64,000 nucleotides of DNA from Pseudomonadota bacterium (GCA_026399515.1 JAPLQT010000122.1:1-64000); one strand, 5' to 3'; counted from the stretch's first letter, positions 17,465 through 27,932 are shown. A program made the numbers and translations. Notes: generated by a model from the sequence alone, not told the origin.

Positions 17465-19081
17465 ATGAACTTCCTCAAAGATTCAAAAATCTGGGTGCGC
17501 CTGGTGTTGGGCATCTCCATCATGATGATCGTCTCATGGTCGGTCATCATCTGGTGGGTGACGGCGCAGCAACAGGAAATGGGCATCAAGCAGGCAAAGG
17601 ATTTCTCGGTCAGCGTCAATCAGATGACCATAGCCTCGCTGACGGCTTTAATGATCATCGAGAAGATGGATAAGCGGGATATCTACCTCGATCAAATCCA
17701 GAAGTCGGAAAACGTGACCGAGCTTCATACCGTAAAAGGCGCCGAAATCGATAAGGAGTTCAACAGAACTGCCAGCGACCGGATGCCCGATGCCGTCGAA
17801 CAGCAGGTTCTGACCAGCGGCAAGCCCTACTTCCAGGTGATCAAGAATGCCCAGGGGGAAATCCTGCGCGCCGTGATTCCATCCACCAACGAAAAGAATT
17901 ATCTCGGCAAGGATTGCACCAAATGCCACGGCGCCCCCGATGGGGCAGTGCTCGGCGTGGTCAGCATGAATATATCGCTGAACAAGATCAATGATGCCAT
18001 ACGCGATGCCAGCCTGAAATTTGTAGTGGCGGCGGTGGGTGTGGCGGTCTTGCTAATCGGGTTTATTTACGTGTTTGTGAATCGTTCTGTCAGCGTTCCT
18101 CTCGTAAAACTGGCGCACAGCCTGAGAGAAATTGCCGAGGGTGAAGGAGACTTGACGCGCCGGTTGAAAGTGGAACGCAACGACGAGATCGGCAGGACCT
18201 CGGTCATATTCAACACTTTCATGGACAAACTGCAATCGGTGGTGAAAGACGTCAAGCTCAGTGCCGAGAGAGTAATGGCCACTTCCCAGCAACTTTCATC
18301 GGCGGCCAACGAATTGACCAGGAGCTCCAACGAACAAAGCGATGCGACCGCATCCATGGCTGCCTCGCTCGAGGAAGTCACCGTCAGTATCAAGCAAGTC
18401 GCCGACAACTCCGACCGGGCGCATGAGATGGCATCGGAGGCCGGCGGACTTTCGGGAGAAGGACACAAAGCGGTTGGCGAGGCGATAGAAGAAATGCAAA
18501 AGATTTCGGATTCCGTCAATTCTTCGTCGGCCGCCATTACCACCCTGGAAGAAAAGTCGACGCAGATTACCAGTGTCGCCAACGTGATCAAGGATATTGC
18601 GGACCAGACCAACCTCCTGGCGCTCAATGCCGCGATCGAGGCCGCCCGCGCCGGCGAACAGGGACGGGGTTTCGCGGTCGTGGCGGATGAGGTCCGCAAG
18701 CTTGCCGAACGCACGGCAACCGCCACTCATGAGATAACCAATACCATCGACGAGATCCAACAAAGCACCCAACGCTCCGTTTCGGGAATGGAGTTCAGTG
18801 TCGGGCAGGTTCAGAAAGGGGTGGAAATGGCAAGGCATTCCGGCGTTGCCATGGCCAACATCGAAACGAGCACGAACAAGGTCAAGGCATCCGTGGACGA
18901 AATTTCCCTGGCCTTGCGCGAACAGAGTACCGCCGCAACGCAACTGGCGCAGGACGTCGAGGTCATCGCACAGAAAGCCGAAAGAAACGGCGCCCTGGCG
19001 AACGAATCCGCCCAGGCGGCCAATCATTTGGCGGAACTGGCGGTCACGCTGAAGCAGTCGGTCGATCGGTTCGTGGTCTGA
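17465..19081 (+). CDS. Methyl-accepting chemotaxis protein with CxxCH haem motif sensor
   Basis: A 538-residue chemoreceptor. TM1 spans about 12-34, a periplasmic sensor of about 150 residues follows, TM2 lies at about 185-206, then HAMP ([26 protein letters not shown]) and a signalling domain whose hairpin tip [37 protein letters not shown] is typical (split here only for description). The sensor resembles DUF3365/Tll0287-type domains and contains C151-x-x-C154-H155 ([10 protein letters not shown]), so it likely binds a c-type haem covalently and senses redox state, oxygen or a haem ligand such as NO. It follows the cytochrome operon on the same strand. Confidence 0.93.
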   Translation: MNFLKDSKIWVRLVLGISIMMIVSWSVIIWWVTAQQQEMGIKQAKDFSVSVNQMTIASLTALMIIEKMDKRDIYLDQIQKSENVTELHTVKGAEIDKEFNRTASDRMPDAVEQQVLTSGKPYFQVIKNAQGEILRAVIPSTNEKNYLGKDCTKCHGAPDGAVLGVVSMNISLNKINDAIRDASLKFVVAAVGVAVLLIGFIYVFVNRSVSVPLVKLAHSLREIAEGEGDLTRRLKVERNDEIGRTSVIFNTFMDKLQSVVKDVKLSAERVMATSQQLSSAANELTRSSNEQSDATASMAASLEEVTVSIKQVADNSDRAHEMASEAGGLSGEGHKAVGEAIEEMQKISDSVNSSSAAITTLEEKSTQITSVANVIKDIADQTNLLALNAAIEAARAGEQGRGFAVVADEVRKLAERTATATHEITNTIDEIQQSTQRSVSGMEFSVGQVQKGVEMARHSGVAMANIETSTNKVKASVDEISLALREQSTAATQLAQDVEVIAQKAERNGALANESAQAANHLAELAVTLKQSVDRFVV

Positions 19082-19137
19082 CTCGTATCGTCGTCGGACC
19101 ACCCCTGTGCCATGAAATTGCTCAAAGACGGAATTAA

Positions 19138-19227
19138 CGCCCCCACCCCCAACCCCCGCCCGGGCGGGAGGCTGCAACTGCTCGCTGCGCTCGTTGGTTG
19201 CGGGGCGCTTCGTAACTGTATTCCACG
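19138..19227 (+). repeat. 90-bp dispersed repeat, copy 1
   Basis: Begins with C-rich CGCCCCCACCCCC, passes a GCCCGGGCGGG palindrome and CTCGCTGCGCTCG, and ends CGCTTCGTAAC followed by TATTCCACG. The reverse complement at 42290-42378 matches over the whole length with about ten to fifteen differences. Both copies are intergenic and close to gene ends. It looks like a REP-type element. Confidence 0.8.
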
Positions 19228-19641
19228 CTAAAACATTCCGGCCCCGGCCGCCACCAGCACATAGCGGCCGAATTTCCCCAGCGCCATCCACAGCAAACAA
19301 CTGAGCCAGTTGAGCCGCAGCCAGCCGGCGGCGGCGCACAGCGCGTCGCCGATCAGCGGCGCCCAGGCCAGGACCAGGGCGACCGCGCCATAACGTTTCA
19401 CAAACTCCAGACGCACCGGCAACTCACGTTGCGGCAACAGGCGGGCCAGCAGATAGGTGCTCATTCCGCCGAGCGTGTTGCCGACCGTCGCCAGCATCAG
19501 CGCGGCCGTGGTCTGCTCGGGATGCAGGCGCACCACGGCGAACAGCACTGCCTCGGAACCGCCCGGCAACAGGGTTGCGGACAGGAAGCTGGAAACGAAC
19601 AGGCCCAGCAGGCCGGCCTCGGCGGAGAACAGGTAATCCAT
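19228..19641 (-). CDS. yqaA: YqaA-family inner-membrane protein (DedA/VTT-related)
   Basis: A 137-residue membrane protein with about four hydrophobic segments. Typical YqaA residues are seen: GLFVSSFLSATLLPGGSEAVL, ATVGNTLGGMSTYLLAR and WAPLIGDALCAAAGWLR. The family is a small relative of DedA/SNARE-associated (VTT) proteins with unknown biochemical role, possibly lipid or membrane homeostasis. The gene lies 41 bases downstream of gabT on the same strand. Confidence 0.9.
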   Translation of the reverse strand: MDYLFSAEAGLLGLFVSSFLSATLLPGGSEAVLFAVVRLHPEQTTAALMLATVGNTLGGMSTYLLARLLPQRELPVRLEFVKRYGAVALVLAWAPLIGDALCAAAGWLRLNWLSCLLWMALGKFGRYVLVAAGAGMF

Positions 19642-19682
19642 GCGGACATATTACCGTGACGGCGCCCGAGTTCGTCGGAGTA

Positions 19683-21005
19683 TCACCCACCCACGACGGC
19701 GCGCTCCAGTTTCAGCAGCGCTTCGCTGAAAACCCCATCCTGGATGGTCAGCGGCATCAGGAAGCGAATCGCATTCGAGTGCGTCCCGCAGGTCAGCAGC
19801 ACTAGGCCGGATTGCAGGGCGTCGGCCTGCACCCGGCGGGCGAAGGCGGGATTCGGCTCGCCGCTGTCGGGCTGCTTGAACTCGATGGCAATCATCGCGC
19901 CGAGGCCGCGAACCTCGGCGATTTCAGGCACGGCTGGCTTGAGCCGGTTCAGCAAGTTCTTCAGCCGTGCCCCGAGCTGGTCGGCGCGTTCGAGCAATTT
20001 CTCCTCGGCAATGATGTCCAGCACGGCGAGTGCGGCGACGACCGCCAGCGGGTTGCCGCCGTAGGTGCCGCCAAGGCCGCCTTCGGCGGCAGCATCCATG
20101 AGTTCCGCGCGGCCGGTCACGGCGGACAGCGGAAAGCCTCCCGCCAGGCTCTTGGCCATAACCACCAGGTCCGGCACGACAGCGTAATGCTCCATGGCGA
20201 ACAGCTTGCCGGTCCGGCCGAAACCGGTCTGCACCTCGTCGGCGATCAGCACGATGCCGTGGGTGTCGCAAACCTCCCTCAGCCCGCGCATCAAATCCGG
20301 CGGTGCGACGTGGAATCCTCCTTCGCCTTGGACTGGCTCGATGATGATCGCCGCGACGCGTTGCGCATCGACATCGACCCTGAGCAAGTCGTCGAGCGCG
20401 CGCAGCGAGTCGTCCACCGAAACGCCCCGCAAGGCGATCGGAAACGGGATGTGATACACCTCGGCGGGTAGCGGGCCGAAACCGGTCTTGTAGGGAGCGA
20501 CCTTGCCGGTGAGCGCCAGGCCCATCATGCCGCGCCCATGGAAGGCCCCGGAGAAGGCGATGACCGCACTGCGTCCGGTGGCGACCCGGGCAATCTTGAC
20601 GGCATTCTCGACCGCCTCGGCGCCCGTCGAGAAGAACGCGGTCTTCTTGGCGAACTTGCCCGGCGTCAGGCCATTGAGTTTTTCCGCCAGTTCGACATAG
20701 CCCGGATCGGGAAAGATCTGGTGGCAGACATGGGTGAACTTCTTCATTTGTGCCTCCACCGTGGCCATCACCTTGGGATGGCGATGGCCGGTATTGAGCG
20801 TGCCGATGCCGCCGACGAAGTCGATATAGCGCCTGCCTTCCACGTCCCACAGTTCGGCGTTTTCGGCGCGCTGCGCATAGATCTTCGTCAGCACCCGGGT
20901 GCCGCGCGCGGTTGCCCGTTCCTTCCGTTCCTGCCACCGGCTGTTTCCGTCCATGACGGGCGCCTCATGGGTTTCTCCCACCCGCGCTTCCGTTGCGTTG
21001 TTCAT
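19683..21005 (-). CDS. gabT: 4-aminobutyrate aminotransferase
   Basis: A 440-residue class III PLP aminotransferase converting GABA and 2-oxoglutarate to succinic semialdehyde and glutamate. Visible: GIGTLNTGHRHPKV near the N terminus, FFSTGAEAVENAVKIAR (cofactor phosphate), LIADEVQTGFGRTGKLFA (Asp to pyridine N), and the PLP lysine in VVMAKSLAGGFPLS. AGGAG precedes the ATG. A closely related 5-aminovalerate aminotransferase cannot be excluded. It is divergent from a LysR gene that is a likely regulator; no succinic semialdehyde dehydrogenase gene is adjacent. Confidence 0.93.
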   Translation of the reverse strand: MNNATEARVGETHEAPVMDGNSRWQERKERATARGTRVLTKIYAQRAENAELWDVEGRRYIDFVGGIGTLNTGHRHPKVMATVEAQMKKFTHVCHQIFPDPGYVELAEKLNGLTPGKFAKKTAFFSTGAEAVENAVKIARVATGRSAVIAFSGAFHGRGMMGLALTGKVAPYKTGFGPLPAEVYHIPFPIALRGVSVDDSLRALDDLLRVDVDAQRVAAIIIEPVQGEGGFHVAPPDLMRGLREVCDTHGIVLIADEVQTGFGRTGKLFAMEHYAVVPDLVVMAKSLAGGFPLSAVTGRAELMDAAAEGGLGGTYGGNPLAVVAALAVLDIIAEEKLLERADQLGARLKNLLNRLKPAVPEIAEVRGLGAMIAIEFKQPDSGEPNPAFARRVQADALQSGLVLLTCGTHSNAIRFLMPLTIQDGVFSEALLKLERAVVGG

Positions 21006-21156
21006 TGCTGTGCTCCTGTGTCGAATGGGGCGTTCCGCTGTCGGCTGCGGCCAACGGAATGCCAGTGAGGAAATTCTAGGCTAAACGTCGAAATTGACAA
21101 TCCACAGCTGTAGAACAATACTGTTTCCATTTCGACAACAGTGGAGCGAACCCGGA

Positions 21157-22101
21157 ATGCAGTACTTGACCGAAATGAGTATCTTCGCCAAGGTGGTCGA
21201 AGCCAAGAGTTTTTCAGGCGCGGCGCGCAGCCTCAAGCTCACCAAGTCTGCCGTCAGCAAACAGGTTTCGCGCCTGGAGCAGGCGCTCGGCACCCGGTTG
21301 CTCAACCGCACAACCCGCACGCTGAGCCTCACCGAAGCCGGTGGCGCGGTCTACGAGCATTGCGCACGCATCGTCTCCTCGGCGGAGGCGGCGCAACTCG
21401 CCGCCAGCCGACTTGCCGCCACGCCACGCGGTGTCCTCAGGCTGAGCGCGCCAGTCACCTTCGGGAAAATGCACGTCGCGCCGTGTGTCCCGGAATTCCT
21501 GCGACGCTACCCGGATGTGGCGGTGCAGATATCCCTGCTGGACCGCATCGTCGATCTCGCCGAGGAAGGCTACGATCTGGCGATACGCTTGACCCAAAAA
21601 CCGGGAGAAAATCTGGTCGCGCGCAAGCTCGCGACGATCCGGTATGTGATCTGCGGGTCGCCGGAGTATTTTGCGCGCGCCGGCCTGCCGAAAAAGCCTG
21701 AGGATCTGACCGGCCACAACTGCGTCTCTTACGGCAGCGAGGGATTCGGCGAGCGCTGGCAATTCGAGGGGCCGCAGGGCCGGGTGGCGGTCAAGGTAAA
21801 AGGCAATTTCCAGATCAACAGCAGCGAGGCGATACGCCAGGCCCTGCTCGACGGCATCGGCATCGCCCTGGTCCCGACGCTGACGGTCGGGGCGGACTTG
21901 CAATCCGGCGCACTGAAAATGGCGATGAAAAGCTATCGTCCGATCGGACCGTTCAGCAGCGAGGCTTACGCCATCTATCTGCCGAATCGCCAGCTTTCGC
22001 CGAAAGTCAGGGCTTTCATCGATTTTCTCGTGGAGCGTTTCGGCACGGTGCCGTATTGGGACGCGGTGTCGCCGGTAACCGAATCGCCGCGCCTGCCTTG
22101 A
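21157..22101 (+). CDS. LysR-family transcriptional regulator
   Basis: A 314-residue LysR regulator: N-terminal winged helix (FAKVVEAKSFSGAARSL, KSAVSKQVSRLEQALGTRL, NRTTRTLSLTEAG) and a periplasmic-binding-protein-like effector domain. It is of the CrgA/DmlR-like branch, judging from the VRVSRLE-equivalent motif and SARVVFGRRHVAP-like segment (LSAPVTFGKMHVAP). I start it at ATG 21157 with GGAG upstream; 21 extra residues from 21094 are non-homologous. Divergent position beside gabT, with 151 bases between the starts, suggests that it regulates gabT. Confidence 0.93.
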   Translation: MQYLTEMSIFAKVVEAKSFSGAARSLKLTKSAVSKQVSRLEQALGTRLLNRTTRTLSLTEAGGAVYEHCARIVSSAEAAQLAASRLAATPRGVLRLSAPVTFGKMHVAPCVPEFLRRYPDVAVQISLLDRIVDLAEEGYDLAIRLTQKPGENLVARKLATIRYVICGSPEYFARAGLPKKPEDLTGHNCVSYGSEGFGERWQFEGPQGRVAVKVKGNFQINSSEAIRQALLDGIGIALVPTLTVGADLQSGALKMAMKSYRPIGPFSSEAYAIYLPNRQLSPKVRAFIDFLVERFGTVPYWDAVSPVTESPRLP

Positions 22102-22136
22102 TCAGTTCTTCCGTGCCGAAGTTTCATTCGGATAGT

Positions 22137-22414
22137 TGCGTTTGAATGTGTTGGCCGGAACAGCCAGTTTCGGTAGTTCAAACAAGGACCGGAATGAGCG
22201 TTTGCACGGGCGCTGACACGGGGTCTCGCTTCGTCTCCCGGTGCTGGGGAGCGCACATATCGCCGAATCGAGACCCCGTGCCAGCGCTTGAGTCAGCCCG
22301 GGTTGGTTTCTTGTCAAAAACAACTGTGAGGATCACAGCAAGGTCCGGGGGGTTTGACCGACCGATATGTGCGCGTTTGCACCGAGAGGGCGGGCAAACT
22401 CCCCGGACCTTGCC
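22137..22414 (+). repeat. 277-bp nested-hairpin repeat, copy A
   Basis: About 85 percent identical by eye to 35869-36145. It contains four inverted-repeat pairs: GTTTGAA/TTCAAAC (22140 and 22177); 19-base arms 22210-22228 with 22269-22287 (one mismatch); GCGCACATATCG/CGATATGTGCGC (22251-22262 with 22363-22374); and 19-base arms 22338-22356 with 22395-22413 (one mismatch). Apparent ORFs inside it are not conserved between copies. It lies between the LysR gene and ilvA. It may be a MITE-like element, a structured RNA or a bidirectional terminator. Confidence 0.85.
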
Positions 22415-22518
22415 TCCTAGGGCAAGTCTTTCAAACTACTCCCGCATGTATCCCCAGCTTGCGCGCATGCGCCAGCCCCTGCTACGCTTCGCCTCTTATC
22501 GATTCCGACCAGACCACC

Positions 22519-24060
<1,542 letters not shown>

Positions 24061-24127
24061 TAGTGGTTCGGCTCTTTGGCGCAAGAATGGAGTTGTTGTA
24101 GAACGAACTCAACGGGGTACTGGCCGC

Positions 24128-24544
24128 ATGAATACACAAGACATACGCTGGCAGCAACGCTTCGATAATTTCAACCGGGCACTCGAACAATTGACGCAGG
24201 CCGTCCAGCTTTCCCGGCAGCGCCCCCTTTCCGATCTGGAAAAACAGGGCGTTATTCAGGGCTTTGAAATTGTGCACGAACTGGCCTGGAATGTGCTCAA
24301 GGATTTCCTCGACTACGAGGGAATCACGGGCATTGTGGGGTCACGGGGAGCGGTGCGCGAAGCGTTCAGGCGCGAACTGCTTATCGATGGCGATCTTTGG
24401 ATGGACATGATAGTGAAGCGCAACCTTTCCTCGCACACCTACAACAAGGCGCTCGCGGAAGAGTTGGTCAACGCCATAGTCGGCGGTTATCACGCAGCCT
24501 TCCTAGCCTTGCAAAAAGAAATGCAGTCCAGGCTGCAAGCATGA
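24128..24544 (+). CDS. hepT: HepT-like HEPN toxin (nucleotidyltransferase substrate-binding family)
   Basis: A 138-residue helical protein of the HI0074/TIGR01987 group. It carries KRNLSSHTYNK, which matches the R-x4-H-x-Y motif of HepT toxins: R and H form the RNase site and the Tyr is the residue that the partner MntA modifies with AMP in characterised systems. The product would be an RNase toxin, neutralised by AMPylation. The stop codon overlaps the start of the nucleotidyltransferase gene (ATGA), indicating translational coupling. The order toxin then antitoxin fits this family. Confidence 0.88.
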   Translation: MNTQDIRWQQRFDNFNRALEQLTQAVQLSRQRPLSDLEKQGVIQGFEIVHELAWNVLKDFLDYEGITGIVGSRGAVREAFRRELLIDGDLWMDMIVKRNLSSHTYNKALAEELVNAIVGGYHAAFLALQKEMQSRLQA

Positions 24545-24858
24545 CCAGTTTCGGTTTGTCAGACCAAACCCTCGCCACGGTTCGCGCCATCCTGGCCGAC
24601 TATCCCGAGATTGAGAAAGCCATCCTCTATGGTTCCCGCGCCAAGGGCAACTATAGCAAGGGCTCCGACATCGACCTGACGCTGGTGGGCGCCGGGCTCG
24701 ATCATCGCCTGCTGGCGCAAGTCGCCGGACGGCTGGAAGACTCTCCCATTCCCTATCAGGTGGACTTGTCGCTGAAGGCCGACATCGACAACCCCAATTT
24801 ATTGGCGCATATCGAGCGCGTGGGTGTGGTGATTTATCAGGGCGAGAGTCGCGGGTGA
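24541..24858 (+). CDS. mntA: MntA-like minimal nucleotidyltransferase antitoxin
   Basis: A 105-residue minimal nucleotidyltransferase (HI0073/COG1669 type). It has the diagnostic G-S-x10-D-x-D motif, GSRAKGNYSKGSDIDLTL, with a third acidic residue in QVDLSLKADI. Members of characterised MntA/HepT pairs AMPylate the HEPN toxin on a tyrosine, silencing it. It starts at the ATG overlapping the hepT stop; a longer in-frame reading from 24397 lies within hepT and is discounted. Confidence 0.88.
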   Translation: MTSFGLSDQTLATVRAILADYPEIEKAILYGSRAKGNYSKGSDIDLTLVGAGLDHRLLAQVAGRLEDSPIPYQVDLSLKADIDNPNLLAHIERVGVVIYQGESRG

Positions 24859-24972
24859 ACGCTCGGAACAACACGCTGTGGAACGGGAATGTGGCTCGTC
24901 GAGGAACGAATGAAGCGCTTGATACCTGATTTAAGTACAATCCACACATCGCGCATAGATGCGGAGAATCTC

Positions 24973-25169
24973 GTGGCTCAACTGCGTTGTTATGTACCCG
25001 AAGAACTTGCCCAGCAAGCACAGCGCCGCGCCGAGCAAGCCGGTTTGAGCCTGTCGCCAATAGCACCAGCGGTCCGGAAGGATATTTCGGCTTGTTCGTA
25101 CCCATTGAAGGTGCAGAATTGGTGCGCCTCCCGCAAGGCGAATATGAGGAGAGGCTGACCCTGGAATAA
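24973..25169 (+). pseudogene. Broken RHH (CopG-like) antitoxin remnant
   Basis: From a GTG preceded by GGAG, the frame reads VAQLRCYVPEELAQQAQRRAEQ then AGLSLS, the ribbon-helix-helix start of a family of antitoxins. After that it goes out of register, and the neighbouring frame continues GPEGYFGLFVPIEGAEL and then VRLPQGEYEERLTLE with a stop at 25169, the usual C-terminal half. The piece between (SRYLAELVRKE-type helix 2) is missing, so a small frame-shifting deletion broke the gene. No toxin partner is next to it. Distinct from the intact HepT/MntA pair upstream. Confidence 0.65.
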
Positions 25170-25193
25170 CACCGAGGCGACGCCAAAGCCGCC

Positions 25194-26138
25194 TCATATG
25201 CAGGCGTCCTCCCCGCCGCCGCGCAGCGTCGCCTCGATTGCCTTGCGCGTCAGGTGCGGCGCGAACAACTCGATGAACACGTAAGCGTAGCCACGCATCC
25301 AGGCGTCCTTGCGGATGCCGATGCGGGTTGTGCTCGACTCGATCAGGTGCGAGGCGTCGAGTGCGCGCAGCCCCTTGTCGCGCGTTGGGTCGAAAGCCAT
25401 TGCCGCCATCAGCCCGACGCCCAGTCCGAGCGCGACATAGGTCTTGATGATGTCCGCGTCGATGGCGGTGAGCACCACGTTGGGCGTGAGTCCGCGCAGC
25501 GCGAAGGCGCGGTTGATCTTGCCGCGGCCGGAGAATGCGGAATCGTAGGTGACCAGCGGGTAGCGGGCGATGGCCTCTAGCGTCAGGAGCTTCTCCTTCA
25601 GGATCGGGTGGCGCGACGGCGCCACGACGCAGTGGTTCCACTGGTAGCAAGGCATCACCGCCAGCTTATCCGGATAGTTGTCGATGGCTTCGGTGGCGAT
25701 GGCGATGTCCGAGTGGCCGGCGATCACCCATTCGCAGATCTGCGTCGGGTTGCCCTGGTGAAGTTCGAGCCGCACCTTGGGGTAACGCTCCATGAACATT
25801 TTCACCGCCTGCGGCAGGGCGTAGCGCGCCTGGGTGTGGGTGGTGGCGATGGAAAGTGTGCCTTCCATTTCGTTGCTGAATTCGTCGCCGACCTGTTTGA
25901 GGTTAACCAGTTCGCGCAGGGTCCGCTCGGCGATGGCCAGGATCTGCCGTCCCGGATCGGTGATGCCGGTCAGCCGCTTGCCATGACGCACGAAGATTTC
26001 GACGCCGAGTTCATCCTCAAGAAGGCGAATCTGCTTGGAGATTCCCGGTTGAGAGGTGAACAGCGCCGCGGCGGCTTCGGAGACATTGAGGCCTTGCCTG
26101 GCGACTTCGAGGACGTAACGCAGCTGCTGGATGTTCAT
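25194..26138 (-). CDS. cysB: CysB-like LysR regulator of sulfur assimilation
   Basis: A 314-residue LysR protein of the CysB/Cbl type: MNIQQLRYVLEVARQGLNVS, AALFTSQPGISKQIRLLEDEL and VRHGKRLTGITDPG in the helix-turn-helix domain, then the effector domain with [11 protein letters not shown] (the CysB sulfate/acetylserine pocket region) and AVMPCYQWNHCVV. CysB proteins activate sulfate assimilation genes when O-acetylserine signals sulfur shortage. It is divergent from cysI with 102 bases between the starts, the expected arrangement. A second paralogue lies at 38802. Confidence 0.92.
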   Translation of the reverse strand: MNIQQLRYVLEVARQGLNVSEAAAALFTSQPGISKQIRLLEDELGVEIFVRHGKRLTGITDPGRQILAIAERTLRELVNLKQVGDEFSNEMEGTLSIATTHTQARYALPQAVKMFMERYPKVRLELHQGNPTQICEWVIAGHSDIAIATEAIDNYPDKLAVMPCYQWNHCVVAPSRHPILKEKLLTLEAIARYPLVTYDSAFSGRGKINRAFALRGLTPNVVLTAIDADIIKTYVALGLGVGLMAAMAFDPTRDKGLRALDASHLIESSTTRIGIRKDAWMRGYAYVFIELFAPHLTRKAIEATLRGGGEDACI

Positions 26139-26240
26139 GGTCTATATATCGTCTGGTTATTTGCATTTAACTACAAAGTATTTCGTTCGTCTATAGCGAA
26201 CCGCTACGATGCGCCGCAACAACCCCTATCGGAGCGCAGC
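26139..26240. promoter_or_regulatory. cysB-cysI divergent promoter region
   Basis: This AT-rich 102-base gap between two divergent starts must carry both promoters. It includes TTTCGTTCGTCTATAGCGAA at 26181-26200, an imperfect palindrome similar to ATTCGTTCTATTAATAACG at 33954-33972 upstream of sbp. The shared TTCGTTC..TAT core may be a CysB site; this rests on two occurrences only. Confidence 0.3.
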
Positions 26241-27932
26241 ATGTATCGCTACAACGAGATCGACCGCCGCATGGTCACCGAACGCGTGGCGCAATTTCGC
26301 GACCAGACCTCCCGCCATCTGGCCGGCGAGTTGAGCGAAGACGAATTCCGCCCCTTGCGTCTGCAAAACGGACTGTATGTCCAGCGCCATGCGCCCATGC
26401 TGCGGCTCGCCATTCCCTACGGCGTATTGTCGAGCCGGCAGATGCGTGCCTTCGCCGGCGTGACCCGCACGTTCGACCGGGGTACCGGCCACTTCAGCAC
26501 CCGTCAGAACCTCCAGTTGAATTGGGTCAGCCTGGAAGATGCGCCGGAGGTCCTGGCCGAACTGGCCAAGGATGACCTGCACGCCATCCAGACCTCGGGC
26601 GCCTGCATCCGCAATATCACCACCGATCCGTTCGCCGGGGTGGCGCCGGATGAGGTGTCCGATCCGCGGCCCTGGGCTGAAATTCTTCGCCAATGGTCCA
26701 CCTTCCATCCTGAATTCGCCTATTTGCCGCGCAAGTTCAAGGTCGCGTTCAGCGGCGGACGGGATGATGCGGCCTTCGTGCGCATCAACGACCTGGGCTA
26801 CCAGCTCGCCCGCAATGCCGACGACGAGCTCGGCTTCCGCGTCTGGGTGGGCGGCGGACTGGGGCGCACGCCGATCTTGGCCAAGGTGTTGCGGGAATTC
26901 CTGCCGTGGCAGGACTTGTTGAGCTATTCCGAGGCCATCCTGCGCACCTACAATTTGCATGGCCGGCGCGACAACAAATACAAGGCGCGGATCAAGATCC
27001 TGGTCCACGCACTCGGCATCGAGGAATTCGCGCGCCAGGTCGAAGCCGAATGGGCCCCTCTCAAGGATGGCCCGGCGACCCTGACTGAGGCCGAAGCGGC
27101 GCGCATTACCGAGCATTTTGCGGCGCCGGATTACGAGAACCTGCCCAAATTCGATACCGGCTTCGAGTTCGCAAAACGCCACGACCGCGAGTTCGCCGCC
27201 TGGGTCGCCCGCAACGTGCATGAGCACCGCGTCCCCGGCTATGCCGCGGTGACCCTGTCGCTCAAGGCTGCCGGACAGGCGCCGGGCGATGCCACGGCCG
27301 AGCAGATGGATATCGTCGCCGATCTCGCCGAGCGTTTTGGATTTGCCGAAATCCGTACGACCGTGGCCCAGAACCTGGTACTGCCCGATGTGAAGAGATC
27401 CGCGCTGTTCAAGCTCTGGCAGGAAGTCGGCGCGGCCGGCCTGGCGACGCCCAACATCGGCCTGCTTACCGACATCGTCTCCTGCCCGGGCGGCGATTTC
27501 TGTTCGCTCGCCAATGCCAAATCCATACCCTTGGCCAAGGCCATCCAGGACCGGTTTTCGGATCGGAATCAGGTAGCCGATATCGGCGAGCTCAAGTTGA
27601 ACATTTCCGGTTGCGTCAACGCCTGCGGCCATCACCACGTCGGCCACATCGGCATCCTCGGCGTCGACAAGCAGGGTGAAGAGTATTTTCAGATTACCCT
27701 GGGCGGCGCCTGGGGCATCGAAGCCGCACTCGGCAAGGTGATCGGCCCCTCGCTGGCCGCCGAAGAAGTTCCGCCGGCGATCGAACGCATGGTCGCCAAC
27801 TACCGGGTTTTTCGCCGTCCCCACGAGCGTTTCATCGACACCCTGAAGCGCGTCGGCCCGGAAAGTTTCCGCGAGGCCGTCTACGGCAACTCCTCTATTC
27901 ACGAATATGCAAAGGAAGCGACAAATGGCTAA
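26241..27932 (+). CDS. cysI: Sulfite reductase haemoprotein (beta subunit)
   Basis: A 563-residue nitrite/sulfite reductase reducing sulfite to sulfide. The duplicated ferredoxin-like half domains appear as YGVLSSRQMRAFAGVTR and GHFSTRQNLQLNWV. Sirohaem and [4Fe-4S] ligands come from SCPGGDFCSLANAK (C-x5-C) and SGCVNACGHHHVGHIG (C-x3-C). No flavoprotein subunit (cysJ) gene is near, so the electron donor may be ferredoxin, or the DUF934 partner may be involved. I start it at ATG 26241. Its stop overlaps the DUF934 gene by eight bases; cysH, cysD and cysN follow as one operon. Confidence 0.95.
   Translation: MYRYNEIDRRMVTERVAQFRDQTSRHLAGELSEDEFRPLRLQNGLYVQRHAPMLRLAIPYGVLSSRQMRAFAGVTRTFDRGTGHFSTRQNLQLNWVSLEDAPEVLAELAKDDLHAIQTSGACIRNITTDPFAGVAPDEVSDPRPWAEILRQWSTFHPEFAYLPRKFKVAFSGGRDDAAFVRINDLGYQLARNADDELGFRVWVGGGLGRTPILAKVLREFLPWQDLLSYSEAILRTYNLHGRRDNKYKARIKILVHALGIEEFARQVEAEWAPLKDGPATLTEAEAARITEHFAAPDYENLPKFDTGFEFAKRHDREFAAWVARNVHEHRVPGYAAVTLSLKAAGQAPGDATAEQMDIVADLAERFGFAEIRTTVAQNLVLPDVKRSALFKLWQEVGAAGLATPNIGLLTDIVSCPGGDFCSLANAKSIPLAKAIQDRFSDRNQVADIGELKLNISGCVNACGHHHVGHIGILGVDKQGEEYFQITLGGAWGIEAALGKVIGPSLAAEEVPPAIERMVANYRVFRRPHERFIDTLKRVGPESFREAVYGNSSIHEYAKEATNG

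Noticed and set aside
22102-22323. Minus-strand ORF within the 277-bp repeat, partly shared with the second copy
   Set aside because: Similarity follows from DNA identity; reading frames and ends are not kept in both copies and there is no ribosome site.
24889-25158. 89-codon ORF at the antitoxin remnant taken as an intact gene
   Set aside because: Homology switches frame half-way; the in-frame C-terminal part does not resemble the antitoxin family.
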